Assembly: GCA_041664945.1 (NCBI GenBank)
Contig: JBAYJY010000030.1
Location: 1-34,580 of the forward strand
From: JBAYJY01 sp041664945
Lineage (GTDB): Bacteria > UBP15 > UBA6099
DNA length: 34,580 nt
Reading direction: 5' to 3'
The notes below the pieces were generated by a model that searched no databases, had not been told where the DNA came from, and worked only from the letters and a program-made list of their open reading frames with translations. Below, piece after piece: positions 22,378 to 29,755 of this stretch. The number at the start of each line of letters is the position of its first letter. Position 1 is the first letter of the stretch. Position numbers and translations under genes: made by a program.

Positions 22378-22602
22378 ATGAGCAGCAAGAAAACCATCGG
22401 CAACCGTGTTGACCAAGTTGTGGACGAAGTGTCGGAAAATGTTGACAAGGCTAAGAGCAAGATTGCCTTGGCAAAAAAGGAAGTCGAAGACATAGCGCAC
22501 AACATTTCCAAAAGCGCAAAGAAAGCGGTCGATGATTCCGGCGACGCCGTTTCAGACCTGGTGTTTGGCCGTGAGCCGGCGACAAAGAAAAAGGCCAAAT
22601 AA
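22378..22602 (+). CDS. LEA-like amphipathic helical protein
   Basis: A 74-residue Lys/Asp/Ala-rich protein, MSSKKTIGNRVDQVVDEVSE..., followed by KAKSKIALAKKEVEDIAHNI and SKSAKKAVDDSGDAV. Eleven-residue-type amphipathic periodicity and absence of hydrophobic core residues suggest an intrinsically disordered or membrane-surface helix, as in LEA or apolipoprotein-like stress proteins. It is paralogous to 14927 (ISKSAKKAVD shared) and 22688. AAAAGGAGACG precedes the ATG, 17 bp after the receiver-like gene. Likely a desiccation, cold or osmotic protectant, or a YtxH-type membrane partner; not proven. Confidence 0.72.
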   Translation: MSSKKTIGNRVDQVVDEVSENVDKAKSKIALAKKEVEDIAHNISKSAKKAVDDSGDAVSDLVFGREPATKKKAK

Positions 22603-22687
22603 TAGCATTCGCTTCAAAGACGTTAAGAAGCACAAAAGCAGTCGTGTTAAATGCATTATATTCCAAAATCAAAGGAGAAAGAGAATC

Positions 22688-22930
22688 ATGAGCGACAAGA
22701 AAACCATCGGAGAACGAGTTGACGCAGCTTTGGACACAAGCGACAAGAAAACCATCGGCGAACGCATCGACAGCGCCTTGGGGAAAAGCGACGAGAAAAC
22801 CGTCGGAGAGCGCGTCGACGAAGTTAAAAAAGACGTCTCTGACACCGCGCACGACATTAAAGCAAGCGTTAAGAAAGCGGTCGAGGATACGGGCGATGCC
22901 GTTGCAGATCTGATTCATACGAAAAAATGA
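22688..22930 (+). CDS. LEA-like helical protein with three tandem repeats
   Basis: An 80-residue protein whose first half is a threefold repeat of about 16 residues: SDKKTIGERVDAALDT, SDKKTIGERIDSALGK and SDEKTVGERVDEVKKD. The second half (DTAHDIKASVKKAVEDTGDA) matches the end of the gene at 22378. The repeat unit is the N-terminal motif of that neighbour, so the protein appears to have grown by internal duplication of its start. AAAGGAGAAAG precedes the ATG at 22688; longer upstream starts in the same frame cross the previous gene and have no ribosome site. Third gene of the receiver-like operon. Confidence 0.75.
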   Translation: MSDKKTIGERVDAALDTSDKKTIGERIDSALGKSDEKTVGERVDEVKKDVSDTAHDIKASVKKAVEDTGDAVADLIHTKK

Positions 22931-22940
22931 AGGTGTATAT

Positions 22941-23090
22941 ATGAGATCCGTCCACAGAGCAGTTTCCTATATGCTTTCCGCCGCTACATCTGTGTTCTCG
23001 TATGCGATCGGGTTCCTTATGACGGAACAGTTTTTGGAGCAGTTGGACAACAAGGCCGACAGAAAGCTTAACGGCCGGACGCTTTTATAG
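22941..23090 (+). CDS. 49-residue membrane-associated peptide
   Basis: The frame MRSVHRAVSYMLSAATSVFS then YAIGFLMTEQFLEQLDNKAD and RKLNGRTLL begins 11 bp after the previous stop, with a weak AGGTG ribosome site. A hydrophobic stretch (SYMLSAATSVFSYAIGFLM) suggests one membrane helix. The stop codon lies in the loop-side of a strong 11-bp hairpin. It is the last gene of this operon. No family recognised; short, so moderate confidence. Confidence 0.55.
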   Translation: MRSVHRAVSYMLSAATSVFSYAIGFLMTEQFLEQLDNKADRKLNGRTLL

Positions 23091-23099
23091 CGTCCGGCC
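23073..23099 (+). terminator. Strong hairpin over the stop codon of the peptide gene
   Basis: Perfect 11-bp inverted repeat GGCCGGACGCT (23073-23083) / AGCGTCCGGCC (23089-23099) with a 5-nt loop. It contains the last codons and the stop of the gene at 22941. No T-run follows, so it may act as a transcript 3'-end stabiliser rather than a classical terminator. Confidence 0.5.
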
Positions 23100-23185
23100 G
23101 CCGCTTATAAGTTTCTTCAATTGCATATTCGCTTTAATAAAAGTTTTTACTTATCGCAATGCAACCGCGACAGGAAAGGAGCGCA

Positions 23186-23749
23186 ATGTTGATATACGAA
23201 CCCTGCCATGAAATTGAGAGGCTCGCTGAGAACGAGAAGGAATTCCTGTGGTCTCAGGCTCTGTATATAACCAACAGAACAGAGGATGCCGAGGATCTTC
23301 TGCAGGAAACCCTTATGAAAGCCTGCAAAGGTTTTGAGGGTTTCAAACACGATTCAAATTTTCGGGCGTGGACAAGGAAGATCATGGTCAACACGCATAT
23401 CAACAGAGTGAGACGGCAGGCCTCTAACGCTTTGTCAATTGAAGATTATCCGCTGGATCGTTATAACGTTTTTGTAAATGATCCATCTCATGTCTCATAT
23501 ATAGACGACCCTGAAAAGGTTTTCTTTCACAACCATATCCGGGAAGAAATATTAAACCTTTTCTATTCTTTGCCGGAAAAGTACAAATTTGTTTTTACGC
23601 TGTTCCATTTTGAAGGCTATTCGTATGAGGAAATTTCGAAATCGTTAAAAATGCCTGTCGGCACCGTTAAATCAAGAATTTACCGGGCAAGACAATATCT
23701 TTCAGAAAAAATACGCGACATGAGCATCGTGGAAAATCCAACTAATTAA
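23186..23749 (+). CDS. ECF-type RNA polymerase sigma factor
   Basis: A 187-residue sigma factor with region 2 (ALYITNRTEDAEDLLQETLM, then FRAWTRKIMVNTHINRVRR) and region 4 (LPEKYKFVFTLFHFEGYSYE, then GTVKSRIYRARQYL). The 40-residue linker (SIEDYPLDRYNVF...) is long, as in the group of ECF factors often annotated RpoE-like. I start it at 23186 because AAAGGAG lies just before; an upstream in-frame ATG at 23159 includes that site as coding. No anti-sigma gene follows, so control may be transcriptional or by a distant partner. Its promoter shows no copy of the seven-fold module. ECF promoters usually have a GGAAC -35, unlike the module. Confidence 0.9.
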   Translation: MLIYEPCHEIERLAENEKEFLWSQALYITNRTEDAEDLLQETLMKACKGFEGFKHDSNFRAWTRKIMVNTHINRVRRQASNALSIEDYPLDRYNVFVNDPSHVSYIDDPEKVFFHNHIREEILNLFYSLPEKYKFVFTLFHFEGYSYEEISKSLKMPVGTVKSRIYRARQYLSEKIRDMSIVENPTN

Positions 23750-23802
23750 TAGAAATAGGATAAAACGGATTAATTCATCTTCACTAAATATGGAGGACTG
23801 AT

Positions 23803-24684
23803 ATGAAACAGTATTCAGCAAAAATGATTGTATCCTTTAACAGATGCGGATCAATAATGCGGCGCGGCGCAACACTCGTTTTTGTCTTGGCGCTTTTCGC
23901 GTTCGCACAGTTCATATCCGCGGCCGCGTCGGCGTCCGTGGCGGACGGCGACAGGGCAATGAGCGCGGAAAAATACCGCGCTGCAATCACGCAGTACGAG
24001 GCCTATCTAAAAGAAAACCCCAACGACGGCGTTGTCATGATCAAGGCGGCGGAGGCGTACGAAGGCGCAAAATGGTGGGGACAAGCGGTACAGTGGTGGG
24101 AACGATTTCTCGATAAGTTCCCCGGCGACCCTCAAGCCGAGAACGCAAAAAATCACGCCGCCGACTGCCACCGCTGGCTCGGGTCGAATTACTACATCAC
24201 CGGCGGAGGCTATCGGATAGCGATTGAAGAACTCAATAAAGCCGTTGCGCTCAACCCTAAGCTTGCCGATGCCTATGTGTGGCTCGCCAATATATACCAG
24301 AACGAAGGAATGTACGACGAAGCATTAGCGACTCTCGACAAAGGTCTCGCGGCAGCGCCGGACGACGAGATTCTTATTCTGATGCGCAAGGATGCCGAAA
24401 ACTACCGGAACACCGGAGGAAACGCATATGCAACGCACAGAAAAGGCATCGCGCTTTACGAGAGCGGCGACACCGCCGGCGCTCTCGACATGTTCCGCGC
24501 CGCAGCGACGGCAAGCGCCGACTTTGCCGCGGCTCACCTGTGGATCGCCCGCATACTGTTTGAACAGGGGCATTTTGCCGACTCGATTCCTGAATGGCAG
24601 GAAGCGATCCGCATTCGCCCCGACAACGAGCAGGCTTTGTTTTACCTCCAACTCGCCCAAAGCAACGTCGCGGCGGGGAAATAG
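23803..24684 (+). CDS. Exported tetratricopeptide-repeat protein
   Basis: A 293-residue protein. A hydrophobic signal (RRGATLVFVLALFAFAQFISAAASA, about 20-45) is followed by six or so TPR-like helices pairs: ADGDRAMSAEKYRAAITQYE, AAEAYEGAKWWGQAVQWWER, then AIEELNKAVALNPKLADAYV and the segment NEGMYDEALATLDKGLAAAP, and finally ARILFEQGHFADSIPEWQEA. Length and order fit a periplasmic scaffold protein. TATGGAGGACTG precedes the ATG. It lies 53 bp after the ECF sigma gene and may be cotranscribed. The fourth repeat is nearly duplicated in the small protein at 17657. A promoter module (copy 7) begins 18 bp after its stop. Confidence 0.82.
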   Translation: MKQYSAKMIVSFNRCGSIMRRGATLVFVLALFAFAQFISAAASASVADGDRAMSAEKYRAAITQYEAYLKENPNDGVVMIKAAEAYEGAKWWGQAVQWWERFLDKFPGDPQAENAKNHAADCHRWLGSNYYITGGGYRIAIEELNKAVALNPKLADAYVWLANIYQNEGMYDEALATLDKGLAAAPDDEILILMRKDAENYRNTGGNAYATHRKGIALYESGDTAGALDMFRAAATASADFAAAHLWIARILFEQGHFADSIPEWQEAIRIRPDNEQALFYLQLAQSNVAAGK

Positions 24685-24701
24685 GAATATATTTGAATGC
24701 C

Positions 24702-24802
24702 GTTAGCCCAAATGGCTACAAAAAAAAGCCGCAAGAGTTAATAAAGAATGCTTTTTCGCCGATAGTTCACGCTGTCTTAAAAACATATCATTGATAATGA
24801 GA
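24702..24802 (+). promoter_or_regulatory. Conserved sigma-28-like promoter module, copy 7
   Basis: Closest to the consensus: dyad TAGCC-CAAAT-GGCTA at 24704-24718, an A8 tract, GTTAATAAAGAATGC and GCCGATAG at 24758-24765 (54 bp). ATATCATTGATA begins at 24785 (+27). It is 137 bp upstream of the ice-binding-type gene at 24902. Confidence 0.82.
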
Positions 24803-24901
24803 GACTGGCAAAACAGTAAATTGCGCGAAGGAGGGAAAGGTTTCGGCCAAAAGATATCAAAAGAATCGAAAAAATAAAGCAGAAAAAAAGGAGCAATTAT
24901 T

Positions 24902-27127
24902 ATGAAAATCTTTAAAGCGCGTCAAATTATTCTTTTATTCAGCCTAATCCTGAGCGTTTTAATAATCACAGGATGCGGAGGAAGCGGACATTGGGTGCCG
25001 CCAAGCAACACCGCAGTCGCGCCAGAGGTGACTGCGGTAGTTCCTGCAGATGAAGCCCTCAACGTGCCAATCAATACAAAAATAATCACCGCCGCTTTCA
25101 ATGTGCCGATGAATCCCGACACGATTACCGCGACAAGCTTTACGCTGGCCTGCCCTGCCGGAACGGCCAAGACAGGAACTGTTAGTTACCTGTCCGCAGG
25201 CAATTTGGCCACTCTCACTCTTCCGGCAGTCCCGGATCTTCCCGCCGATACCATTTGTACCGCAACAATTACCACCGCGGCTAAGGATCTGGCCGGCACA
25301 CCGCTTGCCAGTAATTTTGTATGGACCTTTACAACGAGTTTAATAGCGGACACAACCCGTCCCGGAGTGTTGCTTACCATTCCTGCAACGACGACACCCG
25401 GCCCGACTGCAGGCGTGCCTACCAACACAACAATAAGCGCGGTCTTTGATGAGGATATGGCGCCTGCAACAATCGCCGGAGCAGGCATGACAACATTTAC
25501 GGTTACCGGACCCGGCGTAACTCCCGTAACGGGCAGTGTGATCTATACAGCCAGCAGCAGAACCGCGCTCTTCACGCCATCGCCGGCGCTGCTTCCCAAC
25601 ACAACCTATACCGCAACTATTACAACAGTGGCCACCGACTTGGCGGGCAATCAATTGGCTGGCAATCAAGCTCCGCCGCTGCCTGCTGCGAGCAACTATG
25701 TGTGGACATTTACCACAAGCGCGGTCGCGGACACCACAAGACCCACGGTGACGGCCAAAGTTCCTCTTGCCGGCGCCATAAACGTGCCGACCAACACGAA
25801 AATCGTCACGGCAACCTTTAGCGAGGCGATGAATCCCGACACGCTGCTCACATCAAGCTTTAAACTGGCCTGCCCGGCCGGATCGCCGGTCGCATTGACG
25901 CTCGTCACATACTCAGCCGTTGGCAATATTGCTACGCTTACAATTCCGGCGGCAACCAATCTCCCGGCCAACACCATATGCACCGCCACGGTTACCTCCG
26001 CGGCTAAGGACGTTGCCGGCAATGCGCTGGCAGGCGTTGCTGCTTCGCCTACAGTTGCAAATGACCATGTGTGGACCTTTACGACAGGCATCCCGCCCTC
26101 AACGCTAACCGTTACCCCTCTTATTACCTCCACAAACGTGTGTGTCAACTGGACGCTCTCCGCTGCCTTCAGCGAGGCGATACAGGCCGGCTCAATTACT
26201 CCCGCGGGAAAATTTACAGTGCAATTGGGAGTGAGCCCTGCTCCGTTGGGCCCGGAATTAGCAGGCGCAACAACTGCTGTTGATTCAACACATGCAACCT
26301 TTAAACCGACGCTCGATCTCCTGCCAAACACTTTCTATACCGCGACGATCAAAGGCGGAGCCACCGGTATCAAGGACCTGTCAGGAGATACAATGGCGGC
26401 TAATAAAGTATGGACCTTTCAAACAGGCACGAATATTTGTCAGGCGATTGTTCCTCTTGGTTTGGCGGCTCCTTTCGCGATATTAGCTTCCGCCGCGATC
26501 ACCAATATCCCGACTTCCCATATTACCGGAAATCTCGGTTTGACCCCGGATACCGGGGCCAATATAACCGGGTTCAGCTCTCCGTTAACATGCCCGGAAG
26601 TGACAGGGATAATTTACAAAGTTGATGCGGCCGGTCCTGCCTGCGCGCAAAACGACCCAACCGTTATCACAAATGCCAAAACAGCCGCTTTGACCGCGTA
26701 TGGCGATGCCACGGCAGCCGGCCGGGGAACTCCCGCATCAATATCCGGCAATCTGAACGGCCTGACGCTGTATCCGGGTCTATATCAATCACTCAGCACG
26801 ATTGAGATATCCGCGGCCGGCCATCTTTACCTTGACGCGCTGGGCGACACGAATGCCGTCTTCATCATTCGAAGCGCCACCTCAATTACCACGGAAGCCA
26901 CGAGCGAGGTCCACTTGCTCAATGGCGCAAAAGCCGCCAACGTCCTTTGGACATCAGGGAGCGCCGTGACTCTTGGCACAAGCTCAATAATGAAGGGCAC
27001 CATTATCGCTTCAACCGCCATCACGATGCTAAACCTTTCCAATCTGGACGGCAGGGCGTTGAATCAGGGCGCGGCGGCGGCGGAGATTAGATGTAACTCC
27101 TGCACAATTACAGTGCCGACACCGTAA
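24902..27127 (+). CDS. Lipoprotein with four Ig-like repeats and a DUF3494 ice-binding-type domain
   Basis: A 741-residue surface lipoprotein. Lipobox LIITGC (Cys25). Four Big_5-type Ig-like domains at about 40-145, 150-275, 278-395 and 400-508 share motifs such as PADEALNVPINTKIITAAFN, TICTATITTAAKDLAG and YVWTFTTS. The last 225 residues (from about 515) form a DUF3494 beta-solenoid: FAILASAAITNIPTSHITGN, LGLTPDTGANITGF, GNLNGLTLYPGLY and FIIRSATSITTEATSEVHLL. DUF3494 proteins bind ice or act as surface adhesins, and Ig-like repeats commonly project them from the cell. GGAGC precedes the ATG. Behind promoter module copy 7 and followed by a strong hairpin, so monocistronic. Ice binding itself is not shown by sequence alone. 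Confidence 0.88.
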   Translation: MKIFKARQIILLFSLILSVLIITGCGGSGHWVPPSNTAVAPEVTAVVPADEALNVPINTKIITAAFNVPMNPDTITATSFTLACPAGTAKTGTVSYLSAGNLATLTLPAVPDLPADTICTATITTAAKDLAGTPLASNFVWTFTTSLIADTTRPGVLLTIPATTTPGPTAGVPTNTTISAVFDEDMAPATIAGAGMTTFTVTGPGVTPVTGSVIYTASSRTALFTPSPALLPNTTYTATITTVATDLAGNQLAGNQAPPLPAASNYVWTFTTSAVADTTRPTVTAKVPLAGAINVPTNTKIVTATFSEAMNPDTLLTSSFKLACPAGSPVALTLVTYSAVGNIATLTIPAATNLPANTICTATVTSAAKDVAGNALAGVAASPTVANDHVWTFTTGIPPSTLTVTPLITSTNVCVNWTLSAAFSEAIQAGSITPAGKFTVQLGVSPAPLGPELAGATTAVDSTHATFKPTLDLLPNTFYTATIKGGATGIKDLSGDTMAANKVWTFQTGTNICQAIVPLGLAAPFAILASAAITNIPTSHITGNLGLTPDTGANITGFSSPLTCPEVTGIIYKVDAAGPACAQNDPTVITNAKTAALTAYGDATAAGRGTPASISGNLNGLTLYPGLYQSLSTIEISAAGHLYLDALGDTNAVFIIRSATSITTEATSEVHLLNGAKAANVLWTSGSAVTLGTSSIMKGTIIASTAITMLNLSNLDGRALNQGAAAAEIRCNSCTITVPTP

Positions 27128-27167
27128 AGCATGAGGAATTTTGATTGAAAGCAGCGGCGATAGCGGA

Positions 27168-27199
27168 AGACAGGCTGTTATACACATAACAGCCTGTCT
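27168..27199 (+). terminator. Strong hairpin terminator
   Basis: Perfect 14-bp stem AGACAGGCTGTTAT/ATAACAGCCTGTCT with a 4-nt loop, 41 bp after the stop of the ice-binding-type gene. Only a weak pyrimidine run follows (CCCCTTCGCTTC). A second small hairpin (TTCGCTT/AAGCGAA) follows at once. Confidence 0.65.
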
Positions 27200-27256
27200 C
27201 CCCTTCGCTTCACTAAAGCGAAATAATTTCAAACCAATTAAATACGGAGGCGTAAA

Positions 27257-28438
27257 ATGAAAAAGCTCATAAGAAAAAAAGGAGGGCTTACAATGAAAGC
27301 CGGGTATCGCGCAGCGATTATAGTAGCTGCCTTTGTTTTACTCCTTCCCCTGTCCGCCATCTCGGCGACGGAGGAAGGAAGCGTTGAAGTCGGCCTGTTC
27401 GGCGGACTCCATTTATTCCAAAACAGCCAGAATCTGAAGGACCGATCCGTATTGGGCGGACGCATCGGCTATAATTTCTCAAAGCATTTCGGCATTGAAG
27501 GCGCCTTGGAAGTAGTTAAGACGCACGTTGATGACACGTCATTGACGATCGGCAAAGAGGGACAGTTCAGAAGTCCCATGGACAGCGTGCGCATTAACTT
27601 CTATGACATCAATGCCGTCTATAACTTCACGCCCGAAAAAAAGTTCAACCCTTTCATCCTCGCCGGGATCGGAGCGGCGCGCTATAACCCGACAATATCG
27701 ACTAAAGCCATGGCCGTTTTTAATGTCGGCGTGGGCGCGAAATACTGGCTGTCGGACAATATTGCGTTCAGAGCCGATCTCACGGATAAAATGGTTACCG
27801 AAGTTCTCCAAGAGACATATCACAATATTGAAGCCACCATTGGCATAACCATTGCGCTCGGCAAAAAGGCTAAGTTCGTCCCGCCGGCGCCCGAACCGGT
27901 AGTTGTCGCCCCGCCGGCTCCCGAGCCGGTTGTTGTGGCCGCGCCGGCGCCCGCGCCGGTAGTTGTCGCCCCGCCCGCGCCGAAGCCTCCGGAACCCGTA
28001 GTTGTTATTTGCGCTGAGCCGAAGGTTGAAGAAAAGGTGATTGCCGTAGTAGCCGAGCCGAAGATTGAAGAGAAGGTAATTGTCCTTGCGCTTGAGGACA
28101 TTCATTTCGATTTCAATAGCTCGCAGCTTACAGATGATGCAAAAGCGATATTGAAAAAGAATGTCCAGATACTTAAAGATAACCCGAAAGCTCATTATCG
28201 CATCGCAGGGTACACCTCCGCATCCGGCACAGATGAATACAACCAGAAGCTGAGCGAAAGAAGAGCAAGCGCCGTCAAGGATTATCTTGTCACGGAAGGA
28301 CTCATTCCGGCAGACAGATTGAGCGCTATAGGATTCGGCGAAGAACATCCTGAAACGTATGAAATTGCGCCGAAAGACCTTTACTCGCCGGCGGCAAAGT
28401 CCAATATGAGAGTTCTTTTTGAGATCAGCGTGAAATAA
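27257..28438 (+). CDS. OmpA-family outer-membrane protein (copy 1)
   Basis: A 393-residue protein. A signal peptide (AAIIVAAFVLLLPLSAISA) leads into a beta-barrel of about 170 residues (EVGLFGGLHLF, RIGYNFSKHFGIEGALEVV, NPFILAGIGAARY). A Pro/Ala/Val hinge with APPAPEPVVV repeats and three EPKVEEKVI-type units follows. The C-terminal OmpA/MotB domain (IHFDFNSSQLTDDAKAILKK; GYTSASGTDEYNQKLSERRA) has the Asp and Arg that bind peptidoglycan diaminopimelate. It tethers the outer membrane to the wall. Two starts each have a good ribosome site: ATG 27257 (GGAGG) and ATG 27293 (GGAGGG); the second gives a tighter signal peptide. It is followed by a new-family gene at 28550, an arrangement repeated at 29756/31495. 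Confidence 0.9.
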   Translation: MKKLIRKKGGLTMKAGYRAAIIVAAFVLLLPLSAISATEEGSVEVGLFGGLHLFQNSQNLKDRSVLGGRIGYNFSKHFGIEGALEVVKTHVDDTSLTIGKEGQFRSPMDSVRINFYDINAVYNFTPEKKFNPFILAGIGAARYNPTISTKAMAVFNVGVGAKYWLSDNIAFRADLTDKMVTEVLQETYHNIEATIGITIALGKKAKFVPPAPEPVVVAPPAPEPVVVAAPAPAPVVVAPPAPKPPEPVVVICAEPKVEEKVIAVVAEPKIEEKVIVLALEDIHFDFNSSQLTDDAKAILKKNVQILKDNPKAHYRIAGYTSASGTDEYNQKLSERRASAVKDYLVTEGLIPADRLSAIGFGEEHPETYEIAPKDLYSPAAKSNMRVLFEISVK

Positions 28439-28549
28439 GCGTAATGAGATAATGGGGCGGTTAGATGTTTTGAATTGATCCGGCCCCCCGGTTTTGAAAA
28501 TGAACTGCCCGGTATAAGTATTCCGGGAAACTGATTAAGAGGAGACACT

Positions 28550-29185
28550 ATGAAAAAGGTAATATGCTTAGCGCTGTTAATATTTTCCGTTACATGCGTC
28601 GCTTTCACTGTTGCTGTGAGAGCCGAGGCGCCGGAGAGCGATACCGGGACCGGCTTCTTTCTCTCAATCGGCGATCATTTCTCCGTGTCCCCGACAGATA
28701 TAACCGTTGTCAGAAAAAAGGGCATTCCGGATGAGGAAATTCCGGTCGTATTCTTTCTGGCCCGGCAGGCAAAGAAGGCCCCCCTCACAATAACGGATCT
28801 CCGCCTGAAAGGCCAAACATGGCTGGAGATAACAAAAACCTACGGATTCGGACCCGAGATATTCTATGTCCCTGTTGAACCGAACGAGGAAGTCGTCGCT
28901 CCCTATGGCTATGCTTATGGATTCTATAAAGAAAAGCCGAGGAACGAATGGAACAATATGTACCTCGAAGATGCCGACATTATCAATCTTGTCAATCTCA
29001 AATTCCTGTCTGAGAATCATAAATACCCGCCTAAAGACATTATGAAAATGAGACATGAGGACATGAAGTTCTATGCAATTAATGATGAAATTGTAAAACA
29101 ACAGAAGGCCGATCCTCCTCCACCTCCCAAAACGGGAACCAAGAAGCAAATTTGGAAACTGAAGAAATTCATCAAAAAAATATAA
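28550..29185 (+). CDS. Exported protein of the uncharacterised three-member family (copy 2)
   Basis: A 211-residue protein with signal peptide MKKVICLALLIFSVTCVAFT. It has the family motifs in order: SIGDHFSVSPTDITVV, DEEIPVVFFLARQAKKAP, TYGFGPEIFYVPV, APYGYAYGFYKEKP, then DIINLVNLKFLSENHKYPP and FYAINDEIV. Its tail is shorter than in the other copies (PPPPPKTGTKKQIWKLKKFI), ending basic. AAGAGGAGAC precedes the ATG. It lies 111 bp after the OmpA-domain gene, with only a small hairpin (CCCGG/CCGGG) in between. Function unknown; the constant pairing with OmpA genes suggests an envelope role. The gene at 29271 follows after 85 bp. Confidence 0.8.
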   Translation: MKKVICLALLIFSVTCVAFTVAVRAEAPESDTGTGFFLSIGDHFSVSPTDITVVRKKGIPDEEIPVVFFLARQAKKAPLTITDLRLKGQTWLEITKTYGFGPEIFYVPVEPNEEVVAPYGYAYGFYKEKPRNEWNNMYLEDADIINLVNLKFLSENHKYPPKDIMKMRHEDMKFYAINDEIVKQQKADPPPPPKTGTKKQIWKLKKFIKKI

Positions 29186-29270
29186 CTGCGCGCGACGGGA
29201 TTCAGCGGCAATAAAGCCGGGAAGTGGATTTCTCCGCCTCAGGTCCCATAAAAAGGAAAGGTATATCCCC

Positions 29271-29717
29271 ATGAAAAAACGATTCTTCTCAATCACAGTA
29301 ATCGTAACGCTTCTTTTCGCCTTAATCGGCATGACAGCTACCGTCCAGATCGCCCGTTCCCTAAAGATAGGCGACGTCCTCAAGGGCGGCGCCATCGTTC
29401 TCGCCACAAATGCCTTGGCCGACCCCATCAACAAAGCGATCAACACACTCACCATGAATAAAGGCGTTCCGAACAATGCATCGACGAAAGTCGTTCCGGT
29501 TATCGCCCTCGGTTCCGGCACGCGCGTCGGTTTTGTTCAGGTTTCCGGGCCAAAAAATTTGGTGAACAAAACAAAGGCCGTCATCCAGATTGAAACAAAG
29601 CTCACAATAGGTAAACTCGATGTCGAAATCTTCATACCGTCCGACAGCGCCAACCCTCTGAAATTCAACCGGGTGGAAGGCATCGGCGTCTCGGCCTTAG
29701 TCGACTACAGGATGTGA
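29271..29717 (+). CDS. Exported protein of unknown function
   Basis: A 148-residue protein with an N-terminal signal (MKKRFFSITVIVTLLFALIG then MTATVQIARS). The mature part includes GDVLKGGAIVLATNALADPI and VVPVIALGSGTRVGFVQVSG, small beta-rich elements, and ends in VEGIGVSALVDYRM. It shows no catalytic motif and no lipobox. The glycine-rich repeats may form a periplasmic beta domain or an outer-membrane-associated patch. AAAAGGAAAGG precedes the ATG. It stands between new-family copy 2 and the second OmpA gene, and has no counterpart in the other half of this duplicated region. Confidence 0.7.
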   Translation: MKKRFFSITVIVTLLFALIGMTATVQIARSLKIGDVLKGGAIVLATNALADPINKAINTLTMNKGVPNNASTKVVPVIALGSGTRVGFVQVSGPKNLVNKTKAVIQIETKLTIGKLDVEIFIPSDSANPLKFNRVEGIGVSALVDYRM

Positions 29718-29755
29718 ATGACTGATTCGCAAATAAAAACGAAACATGGACAATC

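Noticed and set aside
24902..27127. Long antisense frames over the Ig-repeat gene
   Set aside because: They mirror the low-complexity Thr/Ala/Pro-rich coding strand and have no start signals.
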